Below, in pieces: positions 6,646-14,499 of a DNA stretch of 64,000 bases. Positions within the stretch are counted from its first letter, which is position 1, and every line of letters starts with the position of its first letter. Source of the stretch: a virus. The DNA is taken from positions 1 to 64,000 of IMG/VR virus record IMGVR_UViG_3300043100_000006; one strand, 5' to 3'. The notes below the pieces were generated by a model. That model was not told the origin of the DNA and did not search any database. It saw only the letters and a list, made by a program, of their open reading frames with translations. The position numbers and the translations under genes were made by a program.

Positions 6646-7718
6646 GGAGCGTACCGATTCAGAGGACCGCTCGCGTCATGCAACTCGAGGGAATGTTTGA
6701 TCTTCCCATCGCAAAAGCTTCGGAGCAGAAATGGACAGTGCACCTGAATTTGCCAGAGGAGTGGAGCATCGGGCTTATCGTCGGCCCTTCCGGTTCAGGC
6801 AAGAGCACGATTGCTCGCGAACTGTTTGGGAAGCATTTCGTTAAGGGTTACAAGTGGGCGAAGGACAAAAGCATCATTGACTGTTTCCCGATTTCTGCCG
6901 GAATCAAAGACATTACGGGCTTGCTGTCCTCTGTCGGATTCAGTACGCCGCCATCCTGGCTCCGTCCTTTTCATGTGCTATCGAACGGCGAACAGTTCCG
7001 TGTCACGATAGCGAGAGCACTGGCCGAGCAGAAAGACCTGCTGGTGATCGATGAATTTACCAGCGTCGTTGATCGAACGGTGGCGAAAATCGGCTCTGCG
7101 GCTGTAGCGAAAACCGTTCGGCGTCGCGGACAGAAGATGATTGCCGTGTCATGTCACTATGACATTAAGCAATGGCTCGCTCCTGATTGGGTCTATGAAC
7201 CCGCGACGGATACTCTCAGCGCCGGGAGGTCACTTCGGCGTCCGTCAATCAAACTCTCAATCTTCCGCGTTCATCATAAAGCGTGGGAACTGTTCCGGCA
7301 CCATCACTATCTAGACACGGTCCTGCACAAGTCGGCCGCATGTTTCTTGGCGACATGGAACGAAGTGCCGGTCGCATTTTCTTCTTGGCTCCCACTCTTC
7401 AGTCGCATCCCAGCATATCGCGAACATCGCACAGTGTGTTTGCCGGACTTCCAGGGGGTTGGGATAGGGAATGCCGTCAGCGCCTACTGCGCCTCGATCT
7501 TTGCGGGGATGGGCAAGCGCGTATTCAGTACGACATCTCATCCGTCGATGATCACTGCCAGAGCAAAGAATAAAGCAACGTGGCGACTGTCCAGAGCGCC
7601 GAGTCTGACAGGAAAGGATGGTGGAGGGGGAACGAGTAAGCACGCGACTAGACGATTCACCGCATCATTTGAATATGTCGGGCCGAGCATGGATCGCAGG
7701 GAAGCAGCGCTATTTTAG
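6624..7718 (+). CDS. ABC-ATPase fused to Mom-like GNAT acyltransferase (364 aa)
   Basis: Residues 1-205 are an ABC-type ATPase: Walker A GPSGSGKST (54-62), signature LSNGEQFR (119-126), Walker B LLVIDE (139-144) and a switch His in AVSCHYD. Residues about 208-364 are a GNAT fold with WELFRHHHYL (221-230) and the acyl-CoA loop QGVGIG (277-282). The HHYL-type entry and the TTSHPSMI segment resemble the Mu Mom family, which modifies adenine in phage DNA. There are no membrane segments, so it is not a transporter. With the adjacent ParB-like gene it forms a recurring phage pair. The final 35 residues are low-complexity and basic. Confidence 0.85.
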   Translation: MPSVDILRSVPIQRTARVMQLEGMFDLPIAKASEQKWTVHLNLPEEWSIGLIVGPSGSGKSTIARELFGKHFVKGYKWAKDKSIIDCFPISAGIKDITGLLSSVGFSTPPSWLRPFHVLSNGEQFRVTIARALAEQKDLLVIDEFTSVVDRTVAKIGSAAVAKTVRRRGQKMIAVSCHYDIKQWLAPDWVYEPATDTLSAGRSLRRPSIKLSIFRVHHKAWELFRHHHYLDTVLHKSAACFLATWNEVPVAFSSWLPLFSRIPAYREHRTVCLPDFQGVGIGNAVSAYCASIFAGMGKRVFSTTSHPSMITARAKNKATWRLSRAPSLTGKDGGGGTSKHATRRFTASFEYVGPSMDRREAALF

Positions 7719-7783
7719 CTGAAACCCACGTCATGCGCGGCAAGGAAGTGGCTAAACCCTTGATTCGGTGCGCGGTATAAACC

Positions 7784-7812
7784 TTGACAGATTTAAGATT
7801 CACTAGTATTCT
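7784..7812 (+). promoter_or_regulatory. Early promoter, copy 2 (consensus)
   Basis: TTGACA 7784-7789, 17-nt spacer ending GATTCACTAG, TATTCT 7807-7812. It is the clearest promoter in the window and lies 35 bp upstream of the next start codon. Confidence 0.85.
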
Positions 7813-7846
7813 CATCTCAGTCGTAACCAACGACAGGAGACACAAA

Positions 7847-8722
7847 ATGAATCGCAACTTCCGAAGCAACTTCACTTCCAATCAACCCCTGACAATCGAA
7901 CAAATCGCGCAGTACGCGCCATCCGCCCTAGCTGTGGAGCCGCACATCTCGCGCTCCTCACGCTACGCTTACATCCCAACAATTAACATTATCGAGGGGA
8001 TGATCAAGTCTGGATTCCAGCCGTTCAAGGCGACACAGTCAATCTCAAGGATCGATGGCAAGCAGGCGTTTACCAAGCACATGATTCGCTTCCGTCATCA
8101 GGACTCAGGCCAGATTCTTGTTGGCGACTCAGTTCCTGAAGTCGTGCTGATCAACTCTCATGACGGAACAAGCGCTTACAAATTGATTGCTGGCATCTTC
8201 CGTTTTGTCTGCTCAAACGGCATGGTCGTAGCGGAGTCCACTACGGGCAGCGTAACGATCAAGCACCAAGGCAATGTGCTCGACAACGTTATCGAGGGCA
8301 GTTATCGGATTGTGGAAGACTCGAAAAAAGCGCTGGGTGCGATCAATCAGTGGTCGCACTTGCAACTCACATCTGGCGAACAGTCTGCACTTGCGGAAGC
8401 AGCCCACGTCATGCGCTTCGCTGATTCCGAAGGCAAAGTCACCACTCCGATTCTTCCCGCTCAGTTGCTTGCTCCTCGCCGTCATGATGACGCTGGGAAC
8501 GATCTCTGGCGGACGTTTAATCGCATCCAGGAGAACGTGATCAAGGGCGATCTCCACGGGCGCACCCGTTCGAGCTATGACGAGCACGGCCGATTCGTTC
8601 CTAGCCGTCGCGTCTCGACCCGCGAAGTCAAGGGCATCGATCAAGACGTTCGTCTGAATCGCGCACTGTGGACTCTTGCAGAGAAGATGGCTGAACTGCG
8701 TGGCGTCCCCGTCGCTGCCTAA
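7847..8722 (+). CDS. DUF932-like phage protein (291 aa)
   Basis: Start ATG 7847 follows AGGAGA. The central segment (IPTINIIEGMIKSGFQPFKA, KHMIRFRH, VPEVVLINSHDGTSAYKLIA, GIFRFVCSNGMVV) is the hallmark of DUF932/YfjQ-like proteins of phages and plasmids. These are abundant early proteins of unclear role, possibly DNA-binding or defence-related. Length is normal for the family. It has its own strong promoter, so high early expression is likely. Confidence 0.85.
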   Translation: MNRNFRSNFTSNQPLTIEQIAQYAPSALAVEPHISRSSRYAYIPTINIIEGMIKSGFQPFKATQSISRIDGKQAFTKHMIRFRHQDSGQILVGDSVPEVVLINSHDGTSAYKLIAGIFRFVCSNGMVVAESTTGSVTIKHQGNVLDNVIEGSYRIVEDSKKALGAINQWSHLQLTSGEQSALAEAAHVMRFADSEGKVTTPILPAQLLAPRRHDDAGNDLWRTFNRIQENVIKGDLHGRTRSSYDEHGRFVPSRRVSTREVKGIDQDVRLNRALWTLAEKMAELRGVPVAA

Positions 8723-8738
8723 TGTTAGTGTCTTGCTA

Positions 8739-8766
8739 CTGCCCACCCGTAAAATAGTGTGGGCAG
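8739..8766 (+). promoter_or_regulatory. 8-bp intergenic hairpin
   Basis: CTGCCCAC (8739-8746) pairs with GTGGGCAG (8759-8766), loop of 12. No U-tract follows. It lies between the DUF932-like gene and the next start and may limit read-through or protect an RNA end. Confidence 0.45.
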
Positions 8767-8779
8767 AGTGGAGGGCACT

Positions 8780-9163
8780 ATGCAACCGTTTAGCAGAGAC
8801 ACGTTGGTCGATCTCGATGGTGTCGCAGTCGTGCGCAGTCCCATGATTTATTCAGACAAGCCGGAGGAGATCGTCAATTACTATCCGACCGGGTTGCGCA
8901 CTCGGGATATGATCGAGAATTATGGCATTCCAGTTCCGGCAGAACTCTCCTATTCGACAATGGGACGATACGCGGTCATGACTGGAAAGCCAATATACGG
9001 GAATGCTCGTATTATTGAACTGCCGGATGGCGGGGCCACGAAGTGCATCAAGCAGGAGATCGTCCCGATTCCATGTCCGAAAGTTCGCAAGGGTATAGCG
9101 ACCCGATGGGCGAACTCGCGCTGGGAAAAATATCTGCAAGCGTTCGGATGGATTGCCGCCTAA
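8780..9163 (+). CDS. Hypothetical protein (127 aa)
   Basis: ATG 8780 follows GGAGGG at ideal spacing, preferred over an in-frame GTG at 8759. A soluble mixed alpha/beta protein with segments such as GLRTRDMIENYGIPVPAELS and a basic C-terminus (KGIATRWANSRWEKYLQAFGW). I do not recognise the family. Confidence 0.65.
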   Translation: MQPFSRDTLVDLDGVAVVRSPMIYSDKPEEIVNYYPTGLRTRDMIENYGIPVPAELSYSTMGRYAVMTGKPIYGNARIIELPDGGATKCIKQEIVPIPCPKVRKGIATRWANSRWEKYLQAFGWIAA

Positions 9164-9211
9164 AGGTCTTTCAGAATAAAAAGTCGCTACCAGCGACAGG
9201 AGAATAAAGCA

Positions 9212-10108
9212 GTGAAGAAAATGCAAGCAACAATTGATCTCGGTGAGCCGCGCCAGAATGGATTCGAGTTCCCCGTAACGCTAGCTGAAAAGTACCAGCC
9301 ATGGATCAAGGACTTCGTGGGGCTCACGGAACCAAAGCGCGTAATGCTAGGACTGCTCAAGAATCCAAAACCGTGTTCGTTGCTTTTTATGGGCGATCCT
9401 GGAAGCGGGAAAACTACAATGGCGATGAAGTTTGCAGAGCAACTGCCGGCCGCGCATCATCATGTACGTGCGCAGTCGGCAGACATTGGCACGCTGGACC
9501 GCATCTGGGAACTCTGTCAGTATTATCCTGCTCGCGGTCGCTTCCATGTTGTGCATATCGACGAAGTTGATGGGGCCACGGAGAAAGCGCAGTTGCAACT
9601 ACTCTCGCGCATGGATGGCACATCCAGCCTGAAGCCGATGTGGGGCGGAGGATTCGAGCGCGGCGAGGTTCCGCCAATCATCTACATATTCACTTGCAAC
9701 GGGCGGCGCGTTAACGGAGAGATGAAGCCGCCAAGCGAATTGCTGCCACGCTTCCTGAGTCGATGTATCGTTCTTAATTTTGAAACTGTTCCAGTCTCGC
9801 AACTCGCCATGTATCTGAGCCATGTTTGGCGCAAAGAGAACGGTCCGGAGCGCGCCTACTCACAGGAATATTTCGAGTATCTCGCGGAGGGCATGGGTGT
9901 AAGAGATGCACTAATGCGTCTCGACTCCGAACTGTTAGCGCCGCGGAGTGCTGGCGATATCACTCGCATACTGCGGGAACGCGAGACGGCTAAGCGACAG
10001 CAAGAAGAGGTCATCAAGACTTCGCCGTTCCTGATGGACGATGCTGCTGCCGTCAGACTTGGACGGCAGATTCGCGCCGCGCAGTTACAGAACGCAAGTC
10101 AGGCTTGA
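9212..10108 (+). CDS. AAA+ clamp-loader-like ATPase, paralogue 1 (298 aa)
   Basis: GTG start with AGGAG nine bases upstream; ATG 9221 is an alternative. Walker A is GDPGSGKTT (about 60-68), Walker B VVHIDEVD, and a sensor-1-like FTCNGRR follows. The order YQP..DFVGL at the N-terminus is the RFC/DnaX-type clamp-loader arrangement, so it may load a clamp at replication forks. A basic, helical C-terminus replaces the usual collar domain. It is clearly related to the ATPase at 12156-13046. Confidence 0.85.
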   Translation: MKKMQATIDLGEPRQNGFEFPVTLAEKYQPWIKDFVGLTEPKRVMLGLLKNPKPCSLLFMGDPGSGKTTMAMKFAEQLPAAHHHVRAQSADIGTLDRIWELCQYYPARGRFHVVHIDEVDGATEKAQLQLLSRMDGTSSLKPMWGGGFERGEVPPIIYIFTCNGRRVNGEMKPPSELLPRFLSRCIVLNFETVPVSQLAMYLSHVWRKENGPERAYSQEYFEYLAEGMGVRDALMRLDSELLAPRSAGDITRILRERETAKRQQEEVIKTSPFLMDDAAAVRLGRQIRAAQLQNASQA

Positions 10109-10190
10109 TCTTTGCTGAGCGGACTACCCGCAGGCAGGGCGTCCTGGGTGGTACCAGGCAGGCCGGGCGTAAGACGGCCAAAGGACTTGT

Positions 10191-10637
10191 ATGTTTTTCA
10201 AAGCTATCACGGTGCGTCAGCCTTGGGCGAACGCGATCTTTCTCGGCAAAGATGTGGAGAATCGCTCGCGCTACTTCAGTCATCGCGGACATCTACTAAT
10301 CCATGCTGCGACTAGAATTGATGAGTCAGCGCTGGACGACCCGCGCATTGTCGCACTACCGTCGAACGAATTGATATTGGGACAGTTAATCGGTGTGGTG
10401 ACTGTCCTTGATTGCGTGCGCGTCTCGGAGTCCAGATGGGCGGAGCCTTCATCCTGGAAACTCGTGCTTGCGAATGCGCGCTTGCTGAGACATCCCGTCC
10501 CTTGGCGCGGAAGTCTAGCGCTGTTCAATGTCAGTCAGGACGCTCTAAAGGACGTGCTTCCCAGTGGACTGGAGTCCGAAGTTGCGCCGGGGATGCTGAG
10601 TTTTACGACGGTCACGCGCGACCGGAAAGCCGACTGA
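10191..10637 (+). CDS. ASCH-domain protein (148 aa)
   Basis: ATG 10191 follows AAAGGA. The N-terminus FFKAITVRQPWANAIFLGKDVENR is the conserved ASCH motif (beta strand, RQPWA, then KxVENR). ASCH folds relate to PUA domains and bind RNA; some hydrolyse modified nucleosides such as N4-acetylcytidine. A phage copy among DNA-modifying enzymes may process modified bases or regulate translation. The 82-nt leader contains CCTGG/CCAGG and GCCG/CGGC stems. Confidence 0.85.
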   Translation: MFFKAITVRQPWANAIFLGKDVENRSRYFSHRGHLLIHAATRIDESALDDPRIVALPSNELILGQLIGVVTVLDCVRVSESRWAEPSSWKLVLANARLLRHPVPWRGSLALFNVSQDALKDVLPSGLESEVAPGMLSFTTVTRDRKAD

Positions 10638-10644
10638 CGGCTCA

Positions 10645-10677
10645 GGCGCACGGCTGGCGCGAGTTGCGCCGTGCGCC
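10645..10677 (+). promoter_or_regulatory. 10-bp GC hairpin after the ASCH gene
   Basis: GGCGCACGGC (10645-10654) pairs exactly with GCCGTGCGCC (10668-10677), loop of 13 that can itself pair (GGCGC/GCGCC). No T-run follows. Probably a U-less terminator or RNA-stability element. Confidence 0.5.
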
Positions 10678-10710
10678 ATCTACCTAGTTGAAGGCGGGAG
10701 GACAGAGAAC

Positions 10711-10992
10711 ATGAAAGCCGAAGCGGTGCAACTGGTTTTATTGAGAGAGCGCAACAAACTGCTCGCGGAATCTGTAGATTTGCAGCGGCAGTCTATGGAG
10801 TTTGCCAAACATCAGGCCGCCGAGCAAGCGAAGCGTATTGGCGATTACGGCGATAAACTTCTCAAAGAGGGGCTGAGAGATGTTCTCTCAGAGCTTCGCG
10901 TTGCCGAGGCTCAGACACTGCCCGACGATGACAAAATCATCATGGAGCGCATTCGCGAGGCGATCAAAAAGCTTGAAATGCTAACCATGTAG
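10711..10992 (+). CDS. Coiled-coil hypothetical protein (93 aa)
   Basis: ATG 10711 behind GGGAGGA. Almost wholly alpha-helical: LLRERNKLLAESVDLQRQ and a long charged helix to the C-terminus (MERIREAIKKLEML). Probably an oligomerising accessory factor; no family recognised. Confidence 0.6.
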   Translation: MKAEAVQLVLLRERNKLLAESVDLQRQSMEFAKHQAAEQAKRIGDYGDKLLKEGLRDVLSELRVAEAQTLPDDDKIIMERIREAIKKLEMLTM

Positions 10993-11019
10993 GAGCCTAT
11001 TTTCCGGCTACCTTACGCC

Positions 11020-11032
11020 TCCACCGGGTGGA
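11020..11032 (+). repeat. Palindromic repeat copy b
   Basis: TCCACCGGGTGGA flanked by an outer C-G pair; right flank GAGATTGGAG supplies the ribosome site for ATG 11050. Confidence 0.9.
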
Positions 11033-11049
11033 GAGATTGGAGTTCTACG

Positions 11050-11271
11050 ATGCCTTGCATGTGCGGAGACACTCACTGTTCGAGTTGCGGACCTGCTCAG
11101 GGAAATTCACGGTGTCCAATCTGCCGAGCATGGGCGGATGACGGGTGTGAACACTTTGACGAAGAGACCGGCGAACTGAAACCGGAGTTTCGGGAGGAAG
11201 CCGAAAAACTGGTAGCACTAGAGACTGCCGCGTTCAAGGAAATTATCGAAGGGGACGATTTCCCGTTTTGA
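11050..11271 (+). CDS. Double zinc-knuckle small protein (73 aa)
   Basis: ATG 11050 follows TTGGAG. CMCGDTHCSSCG and CPICRAWADDGC give two Cys clusters in the first 35 residues, then an acidic helix (EFREEAEKLVALE). Resembles small phage zinc-binding adaptor proteins. Function unknown. Confidence 0.6.
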   Translation: MPCMCGDTHCSSCGPAQGNSRCPICRAWADDGCEHFDEETGELKPEFREEAEKLVALETAAFKEIIEGDDFPF

Positions 11272-11272
11272 A

Positions 11273-11301
11273 TTGACACCTAGCGGATTCACTAGTATTC
11301 T
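11273..11301 (+). promoter_or_regulatory. Early promoter, copy 3
   Basis: TTGACA 11273-11278, 17-nt spacer ending GATTCACTAG, TATTCT 11296-11301. It lies 19 bp before ATG 11320, so the transcript leader is very short. Confidence 0.85.
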
Positions 11302-11319
11302 TCGCTTTGGAGAAATAGC

Positions 11320-12141
11320 ATGGAACTTTTCAACATCGACATCCCCGAAACCGAATCGGCGGCACTCCCTGGCTGCAACTACATCTACGCTCCTGCTGGA
11401 CAAGCTGGCGAGTACGCACCGCTGGCAGCGAACCCGTACCGTGGATGTTCACATGCCTGCAAATATTGCTACGTTCCAGGCGTTCTGCGAATGGACCGTG
11501 CGGAGTTCGATGCAGGCGCTAATCCGCGGCCGAACTTTCTCGCCAATCTGCGGAAGGATGCAGTTAAGTATCAGAGGGCAGGCATCACCGAGCAGGTAAT
11601 GTTGTCCTTCACGACCGATATTTACAACCCCTCAAACACTTCGATAACCCGCGCCTGCCTGGAAACTATTCAGGATCACGGTATGGCGATTTGTCCGCTG
11701 ACCAAAGGTGGACGCCGTGCGCTGGCCGATCTGGATTTGTTCCGGCCTTCGCGCGATGCGTTCGCTTCCACATTGACAAGTCTGGACGATTCCTTTTCTC
11801 TCAAGTGGGAATCACGGGCTGCGTTACCCGGCGACCGCATCCAGACACTCAAGAGATTTCACGACGCTGGCATCTTTACCTGGGTTAGCTTGGAGCCGAC
11901 GCTCGATGTTGAATCCAGTCTGGCAATCGTGAAAGCAACGCATGAATTTATTGATCTTTTCAAGATCGGGAAAGCCAATTACCTCAAGGGGATTACATCC
12001 ACCACGGACTGGAGAACCTACACTCTCCGCATGATCGACCTGTGCGCGAAACTCGGAGTCGCCCATTACATCAAAAAGGATCTCCAACCATTTTTGCCAA
12101 ACGGTTATAAAAATCCGCTGCGAGTCTCGCAGCATCACTGA
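11320..12141 (+). CDS. splB-like: Radical SAM enzyme, spore-photoproduct-lyase-like (273 aa)
   Basis: The [4Fe-4S] cluster motif C-x3-C-x2-C is intact (YRGCSHACKYC, Cys43/47/50), preceded by NPYRGC and followed by YVPG, typical of SPL-like radical SAM proteins. The TIM-barrel part includes TDIYNPSN, TKGGR, WVSLEP and a lysine-rich C-terminus. SPL repairs UV thymine dimers using SAM. Phage relatives may do this or another radical reaction on nucleic acid. It has its own early promoter and sits between the two AAA+ paralogues. Confidence 0.85.
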   Translation: MELFNIDIPETESAALPGCNYIYAPAGQAGEYAPLAANPYRGCSHACKYCYVPGVLRMDRAEFDAGANPRPNFLANLRKDAVKYQRAGITEQVMLSFTTDIYNPSNTSITRACLETIQDHGMAICPLTKGGRRALADLDLFRPSRDAFASTLTSLDDSFSLKWESRAALPGDRIQTLKRFHDAGIFTWVSLEPTLDVESSLAIVKATHEFIDLFKIGKANYLKGITSTTDWRTYTLRMIDLCAKLGVAHYIKKDLQPFLPNGYKNPLRVSQHH

Positions 12142-12155
12142 GAAAGAGGGCGCAC

Positions 12156-13046
12156 GTGCAAGACGCAATGGACTTCGGGCAGCCGCGACAGAACGCATTT
12201 GCATTCCCGGTTTCGCTCGCCATTAAATACCAACCGAAGATCAAAGACTTCATCGGACTCGAAGGCCCGAAGCGTACATTGCTCGGCCTCATCAAGAAGC
12301 CGAGGCCGTGCGCGATACTGGCAATCGGAGCGCCGGGTACGGGCAAGACTTCCGCTGGCATGGCGCTTGCGGAAGAGATGCCGACCAGCCTGAACCATCT
12401 TCGGTCACAGTCTTGCGATGTTGCCGCACTGGAAAGAACGTGGGAGCACTGCCAATACTATCCCGCGAAGGGCAATTTCCACCTGGCGCTCATCGACGAA
12501 ATCCAGCACACAAGCGACAAGACGCAACTGCAATGGCTCTCGTATGGCGACGGGACGGCATCGTTGCGCCCGATGATGTTCGGCGGATTCGAGGCTGGGC
12601 AAGCGCCACCTGTAATTTGGTATCTGACTTGCAACGGTGTGGGACCAAAGCAAACGGACCCGCCCACGGGATTGCTGGCGGCATTGACGCAGCGGTGCAT
12701 GGTGCTACGCTTTGAAGCGCCGGAACCGGCAAAGACTGCCGCATACCTGCGATGGGTTTGGGAGCGCGAAGGTGGACCTAAACGATACCCGAGCGAGTAT
12801 TTTGAATCGCTGGCGAAAGGGATTGGCGTGCGGGATGCGCTCATGCGGTTGGACGTGGAGTTGCTGGCGCCGCGGAGTCCAAAGGAGATTCGTGAGCAAC
12901 TGGCTGCGGATCGGGAAGTAGCGGCGAAAGCGGAAGCAGCGAGAAGCGAGATTACTTTGGTGGACCCGGAGCGGAGCGCAGCGGCACGGCGAGCATGGGT
13001 GACAATGCGAACGGACAGAGCAAACCAAGCGGCGGCAGCGCAGTGA
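12156..13046 (+). CDS. AAA+ clamp-loader-like ATPase, paralogue 2 (296 aa)
   Basis: GTG start behind GAAAGAGGG. Walker A is GAPGTGKTS, Walker B LALIDEIQ, sensor-like YLTCNG. It aligns along its length with the ATPase at 9212: both contain FPV/FPVS..YQP..KDF.GL, ALMRLD.ELLAPRS and a closely matching QYYPA motif. Asp is replaced by Gln after DEI in Walker B, so the pair may be specialised subunits, as in hetero-oligomeric clamp loaders. Confidence 0.85.
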   Translation: MQDAMDFGQPRQNAFAFPVSLAIKYQPKIKDFIGLEGPKRTLLGLIKKPRPCAILAIGAPGTGKTSAGMALAEEMPTSLNHLRSQSCDVAALERTWEHCQYYPAKGNFHLALIDEIQHTSDKTQLQWLSYGDGTASLRPMMFGGFEAGQAPPVIWYLTCNGVGPKQTDPPTGLLAALTQRCMVLRFEAPEPAKTAAYLRWVWEREGGPKRYPSEYFESLAKGIGVRDALMRLDVELLAPRSPKEIREQLAADREVAAKAEAARSEITLVDPERSAAARRAWVTMRTDRANQAAAAQ

Positions 13047-13873
13047 AGCGAAAACCACAACCAAAGAATTTCCTCCGCACGGCGACGCTGGAGAGCCTTG
13101 AAGGAACGAAGCTGACTGCCATCTCCTTGTTCAGCGGATGCGGCGGAATGGATCTTGGAATAATGCAAGCTGGCTTCGAGGTCCGCGTGATGATCGACAA
13201 TGATAAAGCCTGCTGCGACACTCTCGCCTGCAATTTTACGGATGCGGGTTGGCGAAAACACAGCAGAGGGAAGCGGCCAGTATACGGCAAGAACCAGAAG
13301 CGGGAGCCGGTCATCTTGCACCGCGACATCTGCAAAACGAGCACGGCGGAACTCCTCGAAGCGGCCGATCTGCAAGTCGGTGAGTGCGGCGTGGTGACAG
13401 GCGGGTTCCCATGCCAAGGATTTTCGACCAGCGGCAAGCGAGAGATCAAGGACCCGCGCAACAGTTTGTACCTGCAATGCGTGCGAGTGGTCCGCGAAGC
13501 GCTGCCGCGATTCTTTATTTTCGAGAACGTCAAAGGTCTGATCAGCATGGGCAACGGTGCGATTATCAACCGAATATGCGGAGACCTGGCGGCGGTCGGA
13601 TACGAAGTGGTTTGGGAATTACTGAACGCGGCAGACTACGGAGTGCCCCAGCATCGAGAGCGCGCGTTCTTTATCGGTCGCAGACTTGACATGCTGGTGC
13701 TTCCGACAGGAGCCAAGAGGCCGCATCTCCACATGGGCGTGGCGGGCCGATACAAGCACCCGGCATTCTTCGAGAAACGTCATAAACTGGCCACAGGCTG
13801 GCGGCTCTCGGCTTCTTCCACCGGGTGGACAGATTCGACCCTAACCCACAGGCAGGGGCGTCCAAGGGGCTAA
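13043..13873 (+). CDS. dcm-like: DNA 5-methylcytosine methyltransferase, C-terminally truncated
   Basis: GTG 13043 overlaps the previous stop (GTGA); an in-frame ATG at 12995 (52-nt overlap) is the alternative. Motif I ISLFSGCGGMDLG, motif IV GGFPCQGFS with the catalytic Cys, motif VI FIFENVKGL and motif VIII YGVPQHRERAFFIG are intact. After these, the target-recognition region stops at palindromic repeat copy c; motifs IX and X are missing. The last residues translate repeat DNA. Family members usually need 60 or more further residues, so activity is doubtful unless another chain completes it. Confidence 0.88.
   Translation: MKRKPQPKNFLRTATLESLEGTKLTAISLFSGCGGMDLGIMQAGFEVRVMIDNDKACCDTLACNFTDAGWRKHSRGKRPVYGKNQKREPVILHRDICKTSTAELLEAADLQVGECGVVTGGFPCQGFSTSGKREIKDPRNSLYLQCVRVVREALPRFFIFENVKGLISMGNGAIINRICGDLAAVGYEVVWELLNAADYGVPQHRERAFFIGRRLDMLVLPTGAKRPHLHMGVAGRYKHPAFFEKRHKLATGWRLSASSTGWTDSTLTHRQGRPRG
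13817..13829 (+). repeat. Palindromic repeat copy c, at the broken end of the methyltransferase gene
   Basis: TCCACCGGGTGGA followed by CAGATTCGA. It lies inside the reading frame just where the methyltransferase loses similarity to its family. Confidence 0.9.
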
Positions 13874-13887
13874 AATCGCCCCAAAAA
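13866..13887 (+). repeat. GGGGCTAAAATCGCCCC inverted repeat
   Basis: GGGGC and GCCCC flank TAAAATC, followed by AAAAA. It resembles a dispersed GGGGCTAAA-GCCCC element I associate with acidobacterial genomes (memory, not checked). With the A-run it could also terminate leftward transcripts. Confidence 0.5.
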
Positions 13888-13915
13888 CGACCCTAAAATA
13901 CCCTTACGAATTGTG

Positions 13916-13949
13916 TTGACATTACCAGTGAATCTGACTACCATATTCT
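13916..13949 (+). promoter_or_regulatory. Divergent fifth member of the promoter family
   Basis: TTGACA 13916-13921; a 17-nt spacer gives TACCAT 13939-13944, while TATTCT lies at 13944-13949. GAATCTGACTACCATATTCT is a relaxed version of the common block. It drives the gene at 13997. Confidence 0.6.
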
Positions 13950-13996
13950 TGTACTCAATTACTGGTCCTTCGGGACCGCCTACAAGGAGTGACCCA

Positions 13997-14497
13997 ATGG
14001 GGCACATGAGCACGGCGACACAGGAAGCAATCACCCTCAGGCGCAAAGCAGCGGCAGCCAAGGCATGGGAAACCATGCGAGCAAAGAAGGCCACGCAACT
14101 CGAAGGCATCCGCGAAGGGATGCAGCAGACGGCGGAAAGCCTCAACGTCGATGATCTCTCAATCGTCCAACTTTATCTCCTCAGCGGCGGTGATGGGAAG
14201 CTTGACCCGGATTACCAGTTGTACCGGGCGCCAAGCACTCCGGTCACTGGGCTGAGCCATTATGTGGTGATTGGCCGAGCAGGGAAGGCAGTAACGCTCT
14301 TGCACCCTCCGACGCTCACGAAGTTCGACATTCCGGTTTTCAGTTTCCGGCCACGGCCAGCGGACCCGACCTGCTCGCGTTCGCGGATCGCAAAGCAGAT
14401 CGCTTCCCGAATCACATTGCATCGTCAACTCAAGCGCGAAGTTCCGAAGTGCGCCGAGCAAGTTTGCGCAGCTTTTGCGCAGAAGGCGGTGAACTAG
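13997..14497 (+). CDS. Hypothetical protein (166 aa)
   Basis: ATG 13997 follows AAGGAG. Begins with a basic amphipathic helix (RRKAAAAKAWETMRAKKATQ), then a beta-rich middle (HYVVIGRAGKAVTLL) and a basic tail. Not recognised. First gene after its own promoter. Confidence 0.65.
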   Translation: MGHMSTATQEAITLRRKAAAAKAWETMRAKKATQLEGIREGMQQTAESLNVDDLSIVQLYLLSGGDGKLDPDYQLYRAPSTPVTGLSHYVVIGRAGKAVTLLHPPTLTKFDIPVFSFRPRPADPTCSRSRIAKQIASRITLHRQLKREVPKCAEQVCAAFAQKAVN

Positions 14498-14499
14498 CC

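Noticed and set aside
6624-7200. ABC transporter component
   Set aside because: No membrane segments or permease gene; the ATPase is fused to a GNAT and overlaps a ParB-like gene.
12458-13477. 339-residue minus-strand frame
   Set aside because: It lies opposite the AAA+ and methyltransferase genes, both with intact motifs. Its text is low-complexity Arg/Ser/Ala without domains.
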